Shown here piece by piece: positions 1 to 9,150 of a stretch of DNA of 31,634 bases. The translations under genes were made by a program, and so were the position numbers. Each line of letters opens with the position of its first letter. The stretch's first letter is position 1. The stretch comes from Larix sibirica (Eukaryota; Streptophyta; Pinopsida; Pinales; Pinaceae). The DNA lies in contig NWUY0300109012.1 of NCBI GenBank assembly GCA_004151065.3, positions 1-31,634 on the forward strand, read 5' to 3'. The notes beneath the pieces are model-generated. The model saw only the letters and a list, made by a program, of their open reading frames with translations. It was not told the DNA's origin and did no database searches.

Positions 1-25
1 TGTTTGATTTCAGTAAAAATGTAGA

Positions 26-45
26 GATAAGATAAGATAAGATAA
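26..45 (-). repeat. (GATAA)4, the TTATC 3' tail of LINE A
   Basis: Four perfect GATAA units on the plus strand equal a TTATC tail on the LINE strand. The preceding minus-strand sequence, GGACATTAATAAAA, and the same tail recur at 5711-5738. A short simple-sequence tail instead of poly(A) is typical of several LINE clades. Confidence 0.8.
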
Positions 46-779
46 TTTTATTAATGTCCAACAAATGACCACAAAAGTAGGTCAATGGGACTAAGATAGT
101 ACGTTCAGTGCAAGTACAAAGTGGCAGTGCGATATCATTTCCTAGATCTATGCTAAATGCAGAAAATATATTAAGATCTAATAACAAGCTAGAAACTAGA
201 AGTAGGTCTAGCTGAGAAAGCGTATAAGATAAGGTGTGGGTCCAGTAAAGATGAAAACGCTATAAATTGGAAGTTTCTGGGTTGATCAAGAGAGATAGGA
301 TGTCAAGGCTGCTAACGCTGGTGGCTGAGGATGAGTGAAGGGACCTTGTGGGCTTGTCAAAGTCATTAATCATTGTGAAAGGGCTGATCCATTGGTGTAT
401 TATATCCTTTGGGAAGTGGCTGAGGTTGAGGGGGTCCGGACTCCGAATGTATGTTCTTGGGGGAGCACAAGAGTGAGGGAGCTAATCTCTCCTTACATCT
501 CTCAGGCCGTGGGAAAGAAAATTGTATAGCAACCTAGATACTCAGCTGAACCTAGTGAGTATTGTGCTGGGTGGGGAGAACTCGACTTTGCAGCCATTGC
601 CTAGAATTGGTTCGTTTGTTGATCTGTTTGTCTACATTGTGTGACCTAGTGTGATATACCCTATGGGGATGTCGCAAAGAGGTCAATGGATCAATGAGGG
701 TGGTGGTCAAGAGAAGACACGAGGTTTCACTGGTTTGGACTTTGAAGTATTGTGTGCTTGTTGTTTGTTGCTCCAATCA
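46..779 (-). other. LINE A 3' non-coding region
   Basis: No protein-like sequence is recognisable. The stretch lies between the last coding remnant and the pentanucleotide tail of LINE A. Its final roughly 45 bases before the tail are shared with the fragment at 5694-5738. The 64-codon plus-strand open frame at 335-529 has no recognisable content and runs against the element, so it is treated as chance. Confidence 0.5.
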
Positions 780-1655
780 AACGAGGCAACTGAGAAGTAG
801 GATATGCTTGAGAGCCTTGAGAGCCTTTGGTTGAGAACGAGGCACACAAAGATTGAGATTTGTGTTCAAATACTTCTTTGATGAAGAGAGAAGGTATATC
901 TGGTTGGGATAACAAAAGGAGATGGAAAGGGAGCCCCCTGAGTTTTGGAAGAGGCAATGATATCTACCCCTGATCTCACGATATAGAGGGCACCAAAAAA
1001 TGAGATGCCCTCATCTTTGGTTCATGTAGGTGTCAAAGTGGGCAAATCTTGTTCAGACATGGGATGTGGTGATCAGTCTCTACGTGGAGATTGTGAGAGC
1101 CCCACAAGACACTGAACCAGGGGGATCATGAGGACTTCCATCCAGTGTTGCATGTGTATGGAGGTTGGACAATAAGGTTGCCCCTTAGCTCCTAACTTTG
1201 CTCCAAATATAAATTCATATTTGGGTCAAGACCCCTAGGATGTGTGATCTAGGTGGTCTTGATATATTGTCTGTAAATGGCCTCTTTGATAGCTTGGTTC
1301 ATGTCCTACTTAGACAATAGGAGATATGTTGATGTGTCTAGTGTGTCTTTGGAAGGGGGTAGAGATGGTCATAGACTGAAGGACTTGGGAAGCCTTTGAG
1401 GACCAATCGTGGGCATGACTAGGGGGGTTGGTTGAGGAGATGGCCTCAAAGAAGGAAAATGCTAGTTAAGGATATTGATCCCTCCCATAGACTAAATCCC
1501 CAAAGATTTGAACTATATGAAGGAATGAAAAATATGACCTCGAAGGATGGACTCTAAACTCCACCTGAACAATGTGCTGTGGAACAGTTTGGCTGCATCA
1601 GATGATGCACTTGGGAATGATGTTCTAGACTCTCTCTATCTTGGCTCAATATATC
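780..1655 (-). pseudogene. LINE A post-RT C-terminal region, heavily decayed
   Basis: Downstream of the RT on the minus strand, short protein-like islands continue in changing frames. One is an IERVW...IIPKCII...VPQHIVQVEF-like stretch near 1540-1640. Another near 930-1010 reads roughly as HFIF-CPLY-EIRG-YHC, the form of a Cys/His-rich C-terminal region in this LINE family. It continues as a leucine-rich tail to about 790. These islands follow the expected order but no frame stays open for more than about 75 codons. I cannot define exact borders. The short open frames at 552-957 are fragments of this region or chance. Confidence 0.5.
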
Positions 1656-2290
1656 TAAAGTAAACTTGGTCCCCAATTCTCTGAGCCATAGAAGATTGTG
1701 AGTCTAATCATATTCAAGAGGTGCCTTTGGATGATATGTTGGAATTGGTTTTGGAAGCACTGTCTTTTGAAGAGGGCAAGGGAGCCATATCCCTCGTTGA
1801 GTCAACGTTGGAGGGCCTGACATATGCTGAAACTTGGCCCATGAATTGAACCCCATATAAGTGTATGTCATAGTGATTTCTATATCTTTCCCTTGAAAGT
1901 AGAAATGAAAGTCAGAGAGAGCACACTTTGTTGTGTTGAAGGTCATAACATAAGTTTTACTCAAGTTGAACATCAACTATGGAAGGCCAGCCGCCATAGA
2001 ATCTGGATAGGGCATTGATATTTCTTTGTAGGTCGTCAAGTGAGGAAGCCGAAGAATTAAGTCATCGCAAAGAGGAGTGGAGATACCAACAAATGGTGTA
2101 GAAAACATCCTATCACTATCTTGAATATTCTCATAGAGAAAAGACTCCAGCTAATTAATGTAGATCCCAAAGAGTGTCAGTGAGGGGTGGCATCCTTGCT
2201 TAACTCCAACTGTACTTTGAATGAAATTGTTAAGATTGTGTGCTATGCTGAGAGGGTTGAGAATCAACTTGTAGAGTCTCATGATGTCCA
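1656..2290 (-). pseudogene. LINE A reverse transcriptase, C-terminal half (broken)
   Basis: Read on the minus strand from 2290, one frame gives MRLYKL, then a spacer, then GVKQGCHPSLTLFGIYIN at about 2155-2207. This is the RT block usually written GVKQGCPLSPTLFG. A stop follows directly, then FLYENIQD. The catalytic block is reduced to CDDLI at 2055-2069, where F/YADD is expected; the two aspartates survive. After a frame change, NLSKTYVMTFNTTK and the YTYMG motif lie in an open stretch at 1704-1976; they correspond to the conserved NxxKTKVM and YLG blocks. Another frame change gives GYGSLALFKRQCFQNQ and then YGSENWGPSLL with a stop at 1656. The order is right for an RT thumb and post-RT region. 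At least three frame changes and several stops make this a pseudogene. Confidence 0.85.
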
Positions 2291-2395
2291 TCAGAATGGT
2301 CTTTTAAGTTTTAAATGCCAATGTCATAGAGCTCTGAAACAAGGTCTCTCTTGTGCTATGTTAAACAACTTCCAAAAGTCTACAGAGTAGCAATT

Positions 2396-2640
2396 GACTT
2401 TTGAAGAATGATGGTGAGCCTCCTTCATAACGGCCCCAAGTGTGAAAATGCGGTTTGTGGTCTAAGTCCTTAGTCAACAAAAAAATTAAAGACTTTTGAA
2501 GAATGATCACGAGCCTCCTTGATAATTGGCCTAGAGTGTGAAAATGTGGTCAGTGGTCTAAGTCTATAAAACATAAAAAGACTTTCAAAGAATGATGATG
2601 AGCCTCCTCAAGAAGTGGTCAATGGTATAGTGTTCTGGGT
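2396..2640. repeat. Tandem repeat, three degenerate copies of about 90 bp
   Basis: GACTTTTGAAGAATGAT begins at 2396 and again, with changes after the first 17 bases, at 2491; a diverged copy begins at 2580. Each is followed by GAGCCTCCT and, in the first two, by GTGTGAAAATG and GTGGTCTAAGT. The third copy is shortened. The array sits just upstream of the recognisable LINE A RT, so it may have arisen inside or next to that element. Confidence 0.75.
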
Positions 2641-3101
2641 AGAAACCTGCCTGTTCTTTGGCTTTGAGATGCTTACTCTCAAGCTCATTTGAAAACAATA
2701 GATGACGAATTGTAATTTGTAACAATCAGCTTTGAGAATGTGTGCCCAACCATGATTTTATGATAGTTATTTGAATCTAAGCTGGCCCTCGATTTGAAAA
2801 TTTTGGGTGAATGATAGGTTGGGGCCATGCTCAGGGGAAACACAAAATAGTTGTGTAAATAAAATACCAATCTCTGATTCTACTGTAATACAAACTGTGT
2901 CACTTACTTGACTTGGACTTGTATTATTTTTGTGCGTTTGTTTAGGATTTTATACCTCTCTACCTCTCTATATTAACAAATTGATGAAATTGGTTGGCTG
3001 TTTGTTTGTCTATATGCCAGTAGGGGTGTATGGTTGGCCTATATGGACGTTTTCCAATATTTTTACATGTAATATATTAAAAAAGAAAAGACCTGCCAAT
3101 A
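2641..3101. other. No recognisable feature
   Basis: AT-rich sequence without a convincing ORF, RNA or repeat. The short open frames here carry no known motif. Confidence 0.5.
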
Positions 3102-3354
3102 GGGCCTTGGTTCATTGGTGAGGTTGGGGAGTTTTGCTCTGTTCACTAGGGTTCCATTCTTCTTGTGGTATGTCCCAGCCGAATTCCATTGTTACTGAAG
3201 GCCGAGGCCAAATGCAAGTCTTGGTTGAATTTGGTGGAATAGATACCCCTTACAATGGCATCTAAGCCAAAGGAATTCTATGTTATGTAATGTAGCCCTC
3301 GGGGGCATGTTTTTGAAAGCACTTCCAATGAAAAAAAGAGAAGAAAAAGAAAAA
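3102..3354 (+). mobile_element. tRNA-derived SINE with A-rich tail
   Basis: The 5' part resembles a tRNA with a pol III internal promoter. An A-box-like TTGGTTCATTGGTGAGG lies at about 3107-3123, and a B-box-like GGGTTCCATTC at 3149-3159 (consensus GGTTCGANTC). A body of about 170 bp follows, then an A-rich tail at 3329-3354. The length is normal for a plant SINE. A-rich strings on both sides (near 3080 and 3341) could be a poor target-site duplication. The tRNA of origin is not resolved. Confidence 0.65.
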
Positions 3355-3700
3355 TCCCTATTGTTTATGGGGGTTGCAACTCTCCTGCTCACAGTCATTG
3401 CATCTCCCCTGCTCGTGGGTTATGTAAAAGTCTCTTGAATGATGTTAAGCCGCAAACTTTAACACTTATAAATATGAATGGGGATTTGTAGGCCCCTTCT
3501 TCCCACTTTTTAGTTTTTAACTTTTGCTCTATTATATACTATATAAAATATCATGCAATACAACATATTTTTTATTTTATAATATGCATAAAATATACGC
3601 TACATTACCCTATGTCCAATATTATGTAAATATTCTATATATATAATAAACTATAATATGATATTATATATTATCTTATTTTAAAAAAAATTGGGAACCG
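3355..3700. other. AT-rich filler
   Basis: Very AT-rich from about 3530, with many TATA and AATAT strings. No gene or RNA seen. Confidence 0.5.
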
Positions 3701-3955
3701 TTTTTTTTCTACTGATGGTAAACTTGGAAATAAGCTCGATCCACCCTCACACATTTAAGTGAAGAATAGTGTTTTGCTGGTACCTTGCCTGCGCCATACA
3801 GTAATCTGCCTGAAGTCCACATCAACAATATTCAGTATAATCGATAGCCACATCTGGCAAATCTCACGCAGCGAGGAGCATGCCCGCCAGAAATTGAACC
3901 TTGGTCATTGCCACAACAACTGCTCCAAGTTGTTGTTAGACTACAGCTCGACGGA
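3701..3955 (-). mobile_element. Probable SINE, antisense
   Basis: On the minus strand a B-box-like GGTTCAATTTC lies at 3890-3900, about 45 bases downstream of an A-box-like GTAGTCTAACAAC near 3931-3944. A body of about 180 bp ends in an A-run (T8 on the plus strand at 3701-3708). The layout is that of a tRNA-derived SINE. The A box is weak and no clear target-site duplication was found. The 95-codon plus-strand open frame across it is a shadow. Confidence 0.5.
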
Positions 3956-4136
3956 CATATATTATCATATATTATATGTAATATGGTATAATATTATTAT
4001 TATTTTTAATGATATTATTTGTTGTCAAATAGAATTTCATATATAAATATATGGTTATTTATATTTATATGCATGTATGTTTATTTTTATTCTTATTATT
4101 TTTGCATTTTATGATTTTTTAAATCTATTACTATTG

Positions 4137-4351
4137 TTTTTTATTTTTTTTAAATTTTTTTTTCCTTGGAAATAACACTATGGAAATTCTTGGGTACAGT
4201 CCCTCATACTGAGGATGGTACCTAGTGTAAAGTGGGCAGCGCAGACTTAGTGCGCTTGACCCCGTGGGGATCCAACCAGGGACCTGCACAGCATGCTGGA
4301 TTATTGACAATGTCTTTGCAACAGTGGCACCGACCAATTGAGTTAATCCTC
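4137..4351 (-). mobile_element. tRNA-derived SINE, antisense, A-rich tail
   Basis: Minus strand: TTAACTCAATTGGTCGG at 4330-4346 resembles an A box (TRGCNNAGTTGG), and GGTTGGATCCC at 4267-4277 resembles a B box with C to G at the fourth-fifth positions. The body runs to an A-rich tail that shows as T-rich plus-strand DNA at 4137-4163. Size and order fit a plant SINE of a different family from the one at 3102-3354. The 68-codon minus-strand frame inside it is not a gene. Confidence 0.6.
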
Positions 4352-4704
4352 AGGACTTCTATTTTTAATATATGGACATGAGAAAAGAGAAATTGTATTA
4401 GAGTACAAAATTGTTGCTACCCCAATGATACTTGTGGGCAGAGGTATTCAAAGTGCATGCCTCAATAAAATGCTGTCACTTATCAGGGTTTGATTAGTAA
4501 AAAAACAAGGTTAATAATTTGATTAAATCCCTGCATAGCAAGAGGACCCACCCTAGTTAAAACTGTAAGTGGAAGACTTTAAAACTTGGTTATCGCTGAT
4601 CAGTATTTGGTTGCCTAGACATATAAGCTATCTGTAATTACGAATTAGGTTTTTGAACAGGGGAGGCTATGCCTCCTCTTTGTGCTACTTGATCTGTCGA
4701 ATAT
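4352..4704. other. No recognisable feature
   Basis: AT-rich sequence with no ORF of interest. It separates the SINE from the zinc-knuckle array. Confidence 0.45.
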
Positions 4705-4783
4705 AAATCTTTCTCTTTTGAAGCTAAAAATAAATCTTTCTCTTTTGAAGCAAAAAACAAATCTTTCTCTTTTGAAGCTATCT
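4705..4783. repeat. 27-bp tandem repeat, three copies
   Basis: The unit begins AAATCTTTCTCTTTTGAAGC at 4705, 4732 and 4759. It lies at the edge of the zinc-knuckle array, and the CTTTTGAAGCTATCTTC part is also found at the start of the later array units, for example near 5196 and 5366. Confidence 0.85.
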
Positions 4784-5790
4784 TCTCTTTGAGGATTTAA
4801 GCCTCAATGGGTTCTTGATTTTCTCAATATTGATCTACATTTCCTTTATCTTTTGAGATCATATTCTCTATAAGGGTTGTTACTTTGCCAACGAAATGTT
4901 ATCTTTTTGAATTTATCTGCAAAATAATTGTTGTCTCTAATGGGATGATTCCTGATACAAATTGCCCTTTTTCTCCTCCTCCCAACTTCCTGAAAACCTT
5001 CCTGGGATATTGAATGTAACTTTGACTTGGAGGAGGTAGAATCTAGATAGTTCTAAAAATTTTTCTTCCTCAATTTTCTTGGCCATTACAGGGCAAGATG
5101 GGAAGTGCCCATCTTTATGGTGGCACACTCTACATCGAAATGTTGTGGATTCAAAATTTCAAAGTCCAACAGTGGGGTAATCTATGCTCTCTCCCTTTGA
5201 AGCTATCTTCTTTGAGGATTTCAGTGTCAGTGAGTCTTGATTTTCTCTAATCATGATATGCATTATTGGGCAAGCTGCAGCTAAGTGCCCAATTTTATGG
5301 CACACGATACATCTGAATGTTGTGTATTCAAAGTCCAACATTGGAGTAATCAATGCTCTTACTCTTTGAAGCTATCTTTTTTGAGGATTTCAGCCTCAGC
5401 AGGATCTCAATTTTCTGAAATCATGATCTACATTTCCTTTAATTTTTGAGGCCCTATTCTTGAAAGGATTGCTGTGCTAAAAAAATATAGTCTTTCTGGA
5501 ACTTGATCTGCAAAATGACCATCTTTCATATGGTAATCCCCCTCCCCCTCTTTTTGACTTACTAAAAGCTCTTATGGGATAATGAGAGTGACTTTGGCCG
5601 AGAAGAGGTAGATATTTCTAAAATCTTCTCTTCCTCAACACTCTTGGCCATTATAGAATAAGACGCAATTAAGTGTCCAACTTCATGGCATACTTTGTGG
5701 TCATTAGTTGGACATTAATAAAATTATCTTATCTTATCTACATCTGAATGGCTGTGTTTCCAAAGTCCAACATTTGAGCTAAGAAACAGG
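4784..5790 (-). pseudogene. Tandem array of CCHC zinc-knuckle coding units (LINE ORF1/gag-like), broken
   Basis: Three antisense units repeat the same order: FxxTTFRC-type lead-in, a CCHC knuckle, MAKKIEEEK, then a spacer ending KSSKKIASKG. Unit B (5159-5353) has a perfect C-X2-C-X4-H-X4-C knuckle, CIVCHKIGHLAAAC, coded at 5270-5311. Unit A (4937-5134) reads CRVCHHKDGHFPSC, coded at 5093-5134, with the histidine shifted by one residue. Unit C (about 5363-5790) keeps VCHEVGHLIAS but has Tyr for the last Cys, and its knuckle is split by the insertion at 5694-5738. Unit B lacks about 290 bp of spacer present in A and C. The lead-in plus knuckle resembles the end of DUF4283-type LINE ORF1 proteins, which bind nucleic acid; a retroviral-type gag is an alternative. 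Stops separate the units, so this is a relic. Confidence 0.65.
5694..5738 (+). mobile_element. 45-bp 5'-truncated LINE A-type 3' end
   Basis: The sequence from TTTGTGGTCATT to the TTATC tail matches, with one or two changes, the last bases of LINE A read on its own strand (the complement of 26-70). It interrupts the third zinc-knuckle unit: the sister units read GGCACAC-N2-TACATC without a break at 5124-5134 and 5299-5312, while here GGCATAC at 5687-5693 and TACATCTGAATG at 5739-5750 flank the insert. An extreme 5' truncation of this kind is what target-primed reverse transcription produces. Confidence 0.8.
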
Positions 5791-5945
5791 ACATACCCCC
5801 AAGGGGCCCTTTGTCCATATCCCGTGTGTCGGGCATGTGACACACCAGAACAGATGTCAGACACATGTTTGACAGATGTCCTAAACCTGTGTCCAACATG
5901 TTTCCTAGTAGTGTCTTGACTCTTGACATGTCGGACTGATTTCTT
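5791..5945. repeat. Degenerate GTGTCNGACA-type short repeats
   Basis: Several diverged copies of a roughly 15-20 bp palindrome-like motif occur in both orientations: GTGTGTCGGGCATGTG near 5823, GATGTCAGACACATGT near 5853, TGTCCAACATGT near 5891 and GACATGTCGGAC near 5925. They give the open minus-strand frames at 5724-5978, which are not genes. Confidence 0.5.
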
Positions 5946-6588
5946 TGTCTCGAACCTTGGGTTGGTACAATTTGTCATTTTTTTTTCAATTCTTTGGGGT
6001 ATAGGAGCATAAGTGGAAGCAGGGGATTTAAACTAGGAAGTCTTAAATTTCTTGTATAATGGTGTTGTATCTTTGCCTCAATCATAAGGGAAAACTGGAA
6101 CGCTTGCTCCAAGGAAGAATATTAAGATGATCTCATTCCTTCTGAGGATAAATAAATACTCATCAAATTAAATCAAGTTTGAGTGTCTTATTTGGATCAT
6201 ATATACAAATTTCCTTTCTGTTCATCTTAAATGTTATGATTTTATGTTCAATGTGGTAGACCTCCTATGATGTTCATGGCGTTTGTGATGGATCTACGGC
6301 CACTAATGGCTTGGTACTGGGTGCATCTCAGGTACCCTGTAGTCTGAGTGCGAGAACATTCATAATTCTGCTGTAGAATGTACAAATGTTACATTTATTA
6401 GATGCTCTATTGATCTTGTACTCTGCAGCTTCCTTTCTGATAAAAAATGTTCATCCATTTTGCAGACAAAGTTGCACTTTTCTAGATTCAGTTGGCTTCT
6501 TACAACACAGACTTCAAAATGAAATATATTGGGGAGATTTCATATCGTTACTTTGAACTATCCTACTATTAGATGACAGTTTGACTTG
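5946..6588. other. No recognisable feature
   Basis: No convincing coding sequence, RNA or repeat was seen. Confidence 0.45.
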
Positions 6589-6610
6589 TAATAATAATAA
6601 TAATAATAAT
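6589..6610. repeat. (TAA)n microsatellite
   Basis: Seven consecutive TAA units followed by T. Confidence 0.95.
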
Positions 6611-7651
6611 CTAATTTAAGATCCAGCCTAGCCAGATGCCAAATTGATATTTGTAACACTATGCCAGATGTCTAATTTAAGGTCATTAAAGAAGCTTGAA
6701 TGATCCTTTCAGAACTTGGCAAAGAGGTTTTTAATTGCGAAATCAATGCTTTCCTTGAGGCACTAGTAGTGATCTTATTGGGCGAGGAGGTTTAGATAGG
6801 TGTTGAAGAACTAACAATCTTCTTGAGTTTCATTGATGATTGGTGGCAATGTTGCAAATATTGTTTTGGGGAATATCTTGTTGAGGGTCCAAACAGAAAC
6901 TTATTAGAAATATTGGGGAAAATAAAAAAAATATCAACAAGCATAAACTTGGATTTAAGAAACTTGGAAAATATTGAAAACATTGGCAACCTGAAAAACT
7001 AAGAAAAAATCGGAAATATTGGGACAAATCAAAGATATTTGTAACACTGTTTGGGGGGACATGTGCATTTCTTCGAGCCATTATGAAATTTCCTCATTGA
7101 AAAACATCAGAGAATTGGTCTCTACAGAGAACTTGAAGGAAAACATTGTGAGAATGCAGAAGGGGGCCTTGAACCATGGCTACTGAGGCTCACAATAGGG
7201 GAAAAATCCTATCCTATATATGATATGATGCATGTTTATGTTGTCAAAACAGTAAATAGGAAACATAATAAGCAACTAGAACCAACCTAGAAAATAAGTT
7301 GTATGGTTTCTAGGGATAAGAAACGTGTTTCCACAACCCCTCACAACATATGTTATGCGTATATAATTGATTAGTAATGTACTTATGTATTGTCAAAATG
7401 GGAATGGCATGTGAAATAGGAACAAAACAAGAAATGGGTCTCTTGGTCAGGCTTCTGGTAACATGGGTATATGTTTTCATAATAGATGTATAATAAATTG
7501 TAAATAGAATATCATCTAATATGTAATTATTAATTACATATCTTAATACAAATTTATATTAGACAGATATTAAAGTGTTTTGGTTGACATGGCTACAAGA
7601 TCCAATGGTTTGAAAAGCCTTGGTTTTATGCCATTTAATTAATATAGGTTC
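6611..7651. other. No recognisable feature
   Basis: AT-rich sequence. The minus-strand frames at 6792-7081 are phenylalanine-rich translations of A-rich DNA and carry no motif. Confidence 0.45.
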
Positions 7652-7666
7652 ATATTATAATGTGTT

Positions 7667-7858
7667 CATTTTTTTAACGAAGAAATACCTCGCGGGGAAC
7701 CTCCCCCATCATCCCTAGAATTTCTAGATGGATGGCAGATCAACTGCTAGTCGCAGAGGTGATTGGTATACCCAAAGGACTCGACAATAATGGACCTTCA
7801 TACCTCTTGTGAACTTCGTATAGGAGCCGTCTCATCATTCAAGCTAACCCTTGGGGCT
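7667..7858 (-). mobile_element. SINE-like element with target-site duplication, antisense
   Basis: On the minus strand the element starts near 7858, passes an A-box-like GGTTAGCTTGAATGATGAG (about 7833-7851) and a weak B-box-like TTGTCGAGTCC (about 7778-7788). It ends GAGGTATTTCTTCGTTAAAAAAA-like with an A7 tail at 7670-7676. The flanks ATATTATAATGTGTT (7652-7666) and ATATTAGAGTTTGTT (7859-7873) agree at 12 of 15 positions and are read as a decayed target-site duplication. Length of about 192 bp fits a SINE. Confidence 0.6.
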
Positions 7859-7980
7859 ATATTAGAGTTTGTTTATACAGATTTTTTTCCAAAGTAAGCC
7901 TCTCAGAATCTTGTTGTACAAGCTTGGGGCTATGTTATAGTGTGTTATAGCTCAACCACCAAGCCACAATAGTGATTGGT

Positions 7981-8861
7981 AACCTTGAGGGACTCTACTA
8001 GATTTGAACCTGTGACCTATTGCCTTCTTGTAATCGGCATGCCTTGGGTTGATGGTTCAGCCATGCTTTCCCTTTTTTCATGCTTAAAGAGGCAGTAGTC
8101 ACTCATGTCCTCCTAAAATGAGCATGAGTCTTGTGGCGTCCAAAGGCTAATACAACACAAGCTTACAATGTTTAAATGTCTTGTTTATGATCCTTTCAAG
8201 CCTACAATGCATGAGCCCTATTTACTATGAGACGCAAAGTTCAACAAGTTAATGTAAATAAAATATTAGATTGCACTATTTGGCAGAGTCTTGTACTAAT
8301 GTGTGTGTATCCCCATATGTTTGTCTATATATATACACACACCAACAAGGTGAACCTACATGGCGTGGCCCTATGGGTTGTAACCTTGAGGGACTCGACT
8401 AGATTTGAACCTGTGACCTATTGCCTTCTTGTAACCAGCATGCCTTGGGTTGATGGTTCAGCCTATTGGGGCTAGTATATATATCTATATATCTATATAT
8501 ATGCTTGTTTGTTTGTTTGTCCATGTGCACATTTATTTGGTCCATGCTTTCCCTTTTTTCATGCTTAAAGAGGCAGTAGTCACTCATGTCCTCCTAAAAT
8601 GAGCATGAGCCTTGTGGCGTCAAAAGGCTAATACAACACAAGCTTACAATGTTTAAATGTCTTGTTTATGATCCTTTCAAGCCTACAATGCATGAGCCCT
8701 ATTTACTATGAGATGCAAAGTTCAACAAGTTAATGTAAATAAAATATTAGATTGCACTATTTGGCAGTCTTGTACTAATGTGTGTGTATCCCCCTATGTT
8801 TGTCTATATATATACACACACCAACAAGGTGAACCTGCATGGCGTGGCCCTATGGGTTGTA
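7981..8861. repeat. Tandem duplication, about 400-bp unit, two copies
   Basis: Copy 1 is 7981-8381 and copy 2 is 8382-8861. Both start AACCTTGAGGGACTC and end with TGGCGTGGCCCTATGGGTTG. By eye they differ at only a handful of positions, so the duplication is fairly young. Copy 2 carries an 80-bp segment not present in copy 1. The start of the unit, read on the minus strand, contains GGTTCAAATC, a good B-box match, so part of the unit may descend from a tRNA-like SINE. The open frames at 8227-8475 and 8708-8908 are the same stretch in the two copies and show no protein similarity I recognise. Confidence 0.9.
8462..8541. repeat. 80-bp segment present in one duplicate only
   Basis: In copy 1, GATGGTTCAGCC runs straight into ATGCTTTCCC. 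In copy 2 the two are separated by about 80 bases made largely of TATATC repeats and a (GTTT)3 run. It is either an insertion into copy 2 or a deletion from copy 1. No clear duplication flanks it. Confidence 0.75.
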
Positions 8862-9150
8862 GGATGAGCCCTTTGGTCACACACAGTAGAAGGTCTTGTA
8901 TGCCATAGGGTGTTGTACAAGCTTAAATCAATCCAAGCGGGTTCTAAACATGTTGATTATTTGACATGGGTATATGAACATACCAAATGCTTATGCTTGC
9001 ATGGCATGATCCCTATCTGTTGTAGGTTGAGCCCTTTGGTCACACACATTGTGAGCACTATATGCCCATATGGTTGCCCTACAAGCTTTGAGATCCATTC
9101 AAAGATTTATATACATGTCAATTTCTTGACATTGGTCCATACTAGTTTCT
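8861..9150. repeat. Degenerate tandem repeat, about 163-bp period
   Basis: AGGATGAGCCCTTTGGTCAC at 8861 recurs as AGGTTGAGCCCTTTGGTCAC at 9024, and each is followed by a TATGCCxTA-like string and a CTACAAGCTT or TACAAGCTT string. The CCTATGGGTTGTAGG context links it to the end of the preceding duplication. Confidence 0.65.

Larger units (their letters stand above)
26..2290 (-). mobile_element. LINE A: decayed non-LTR retrotransposon, antisense
   Basis: On the minus strand this stretch shows, in order, the C-terminal half of a reverse transcriptase, a post-RT domain, a long non-coding 3' region and a pentanucleotide tail at 26-45. The 5' part (endonuclease and early RT) is not recognisable, so the copy is 5'-truncated or too decayed above about 2290. 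The protein style (GVKQGC block, YTYMG block, GSENWGPSLL, EIRGRYHC-like end) matches a LINE family I know from plant and algal genomes, not the L1-like type of LINE B at 25.6-30.3 kb. The 3' boundary is supported because the same 3' terminal sequence recurs at 5694-5738. Many stops and frameshifts show it is dead. The clade name (RTE-like or other) is left open. Confidence 0.8.

Noticed and set aside
335-529. 64-codon plus-strand ORF
   Set aside because: No motif, and it lies antisense within the 3' region of LINE A.
7951-8060. tRNA gene or further SINE head
   Set aside because: A good B-box-like GGTTCAAATC is present on the minus strand but the A box is poor and no cloverleaf could be built.
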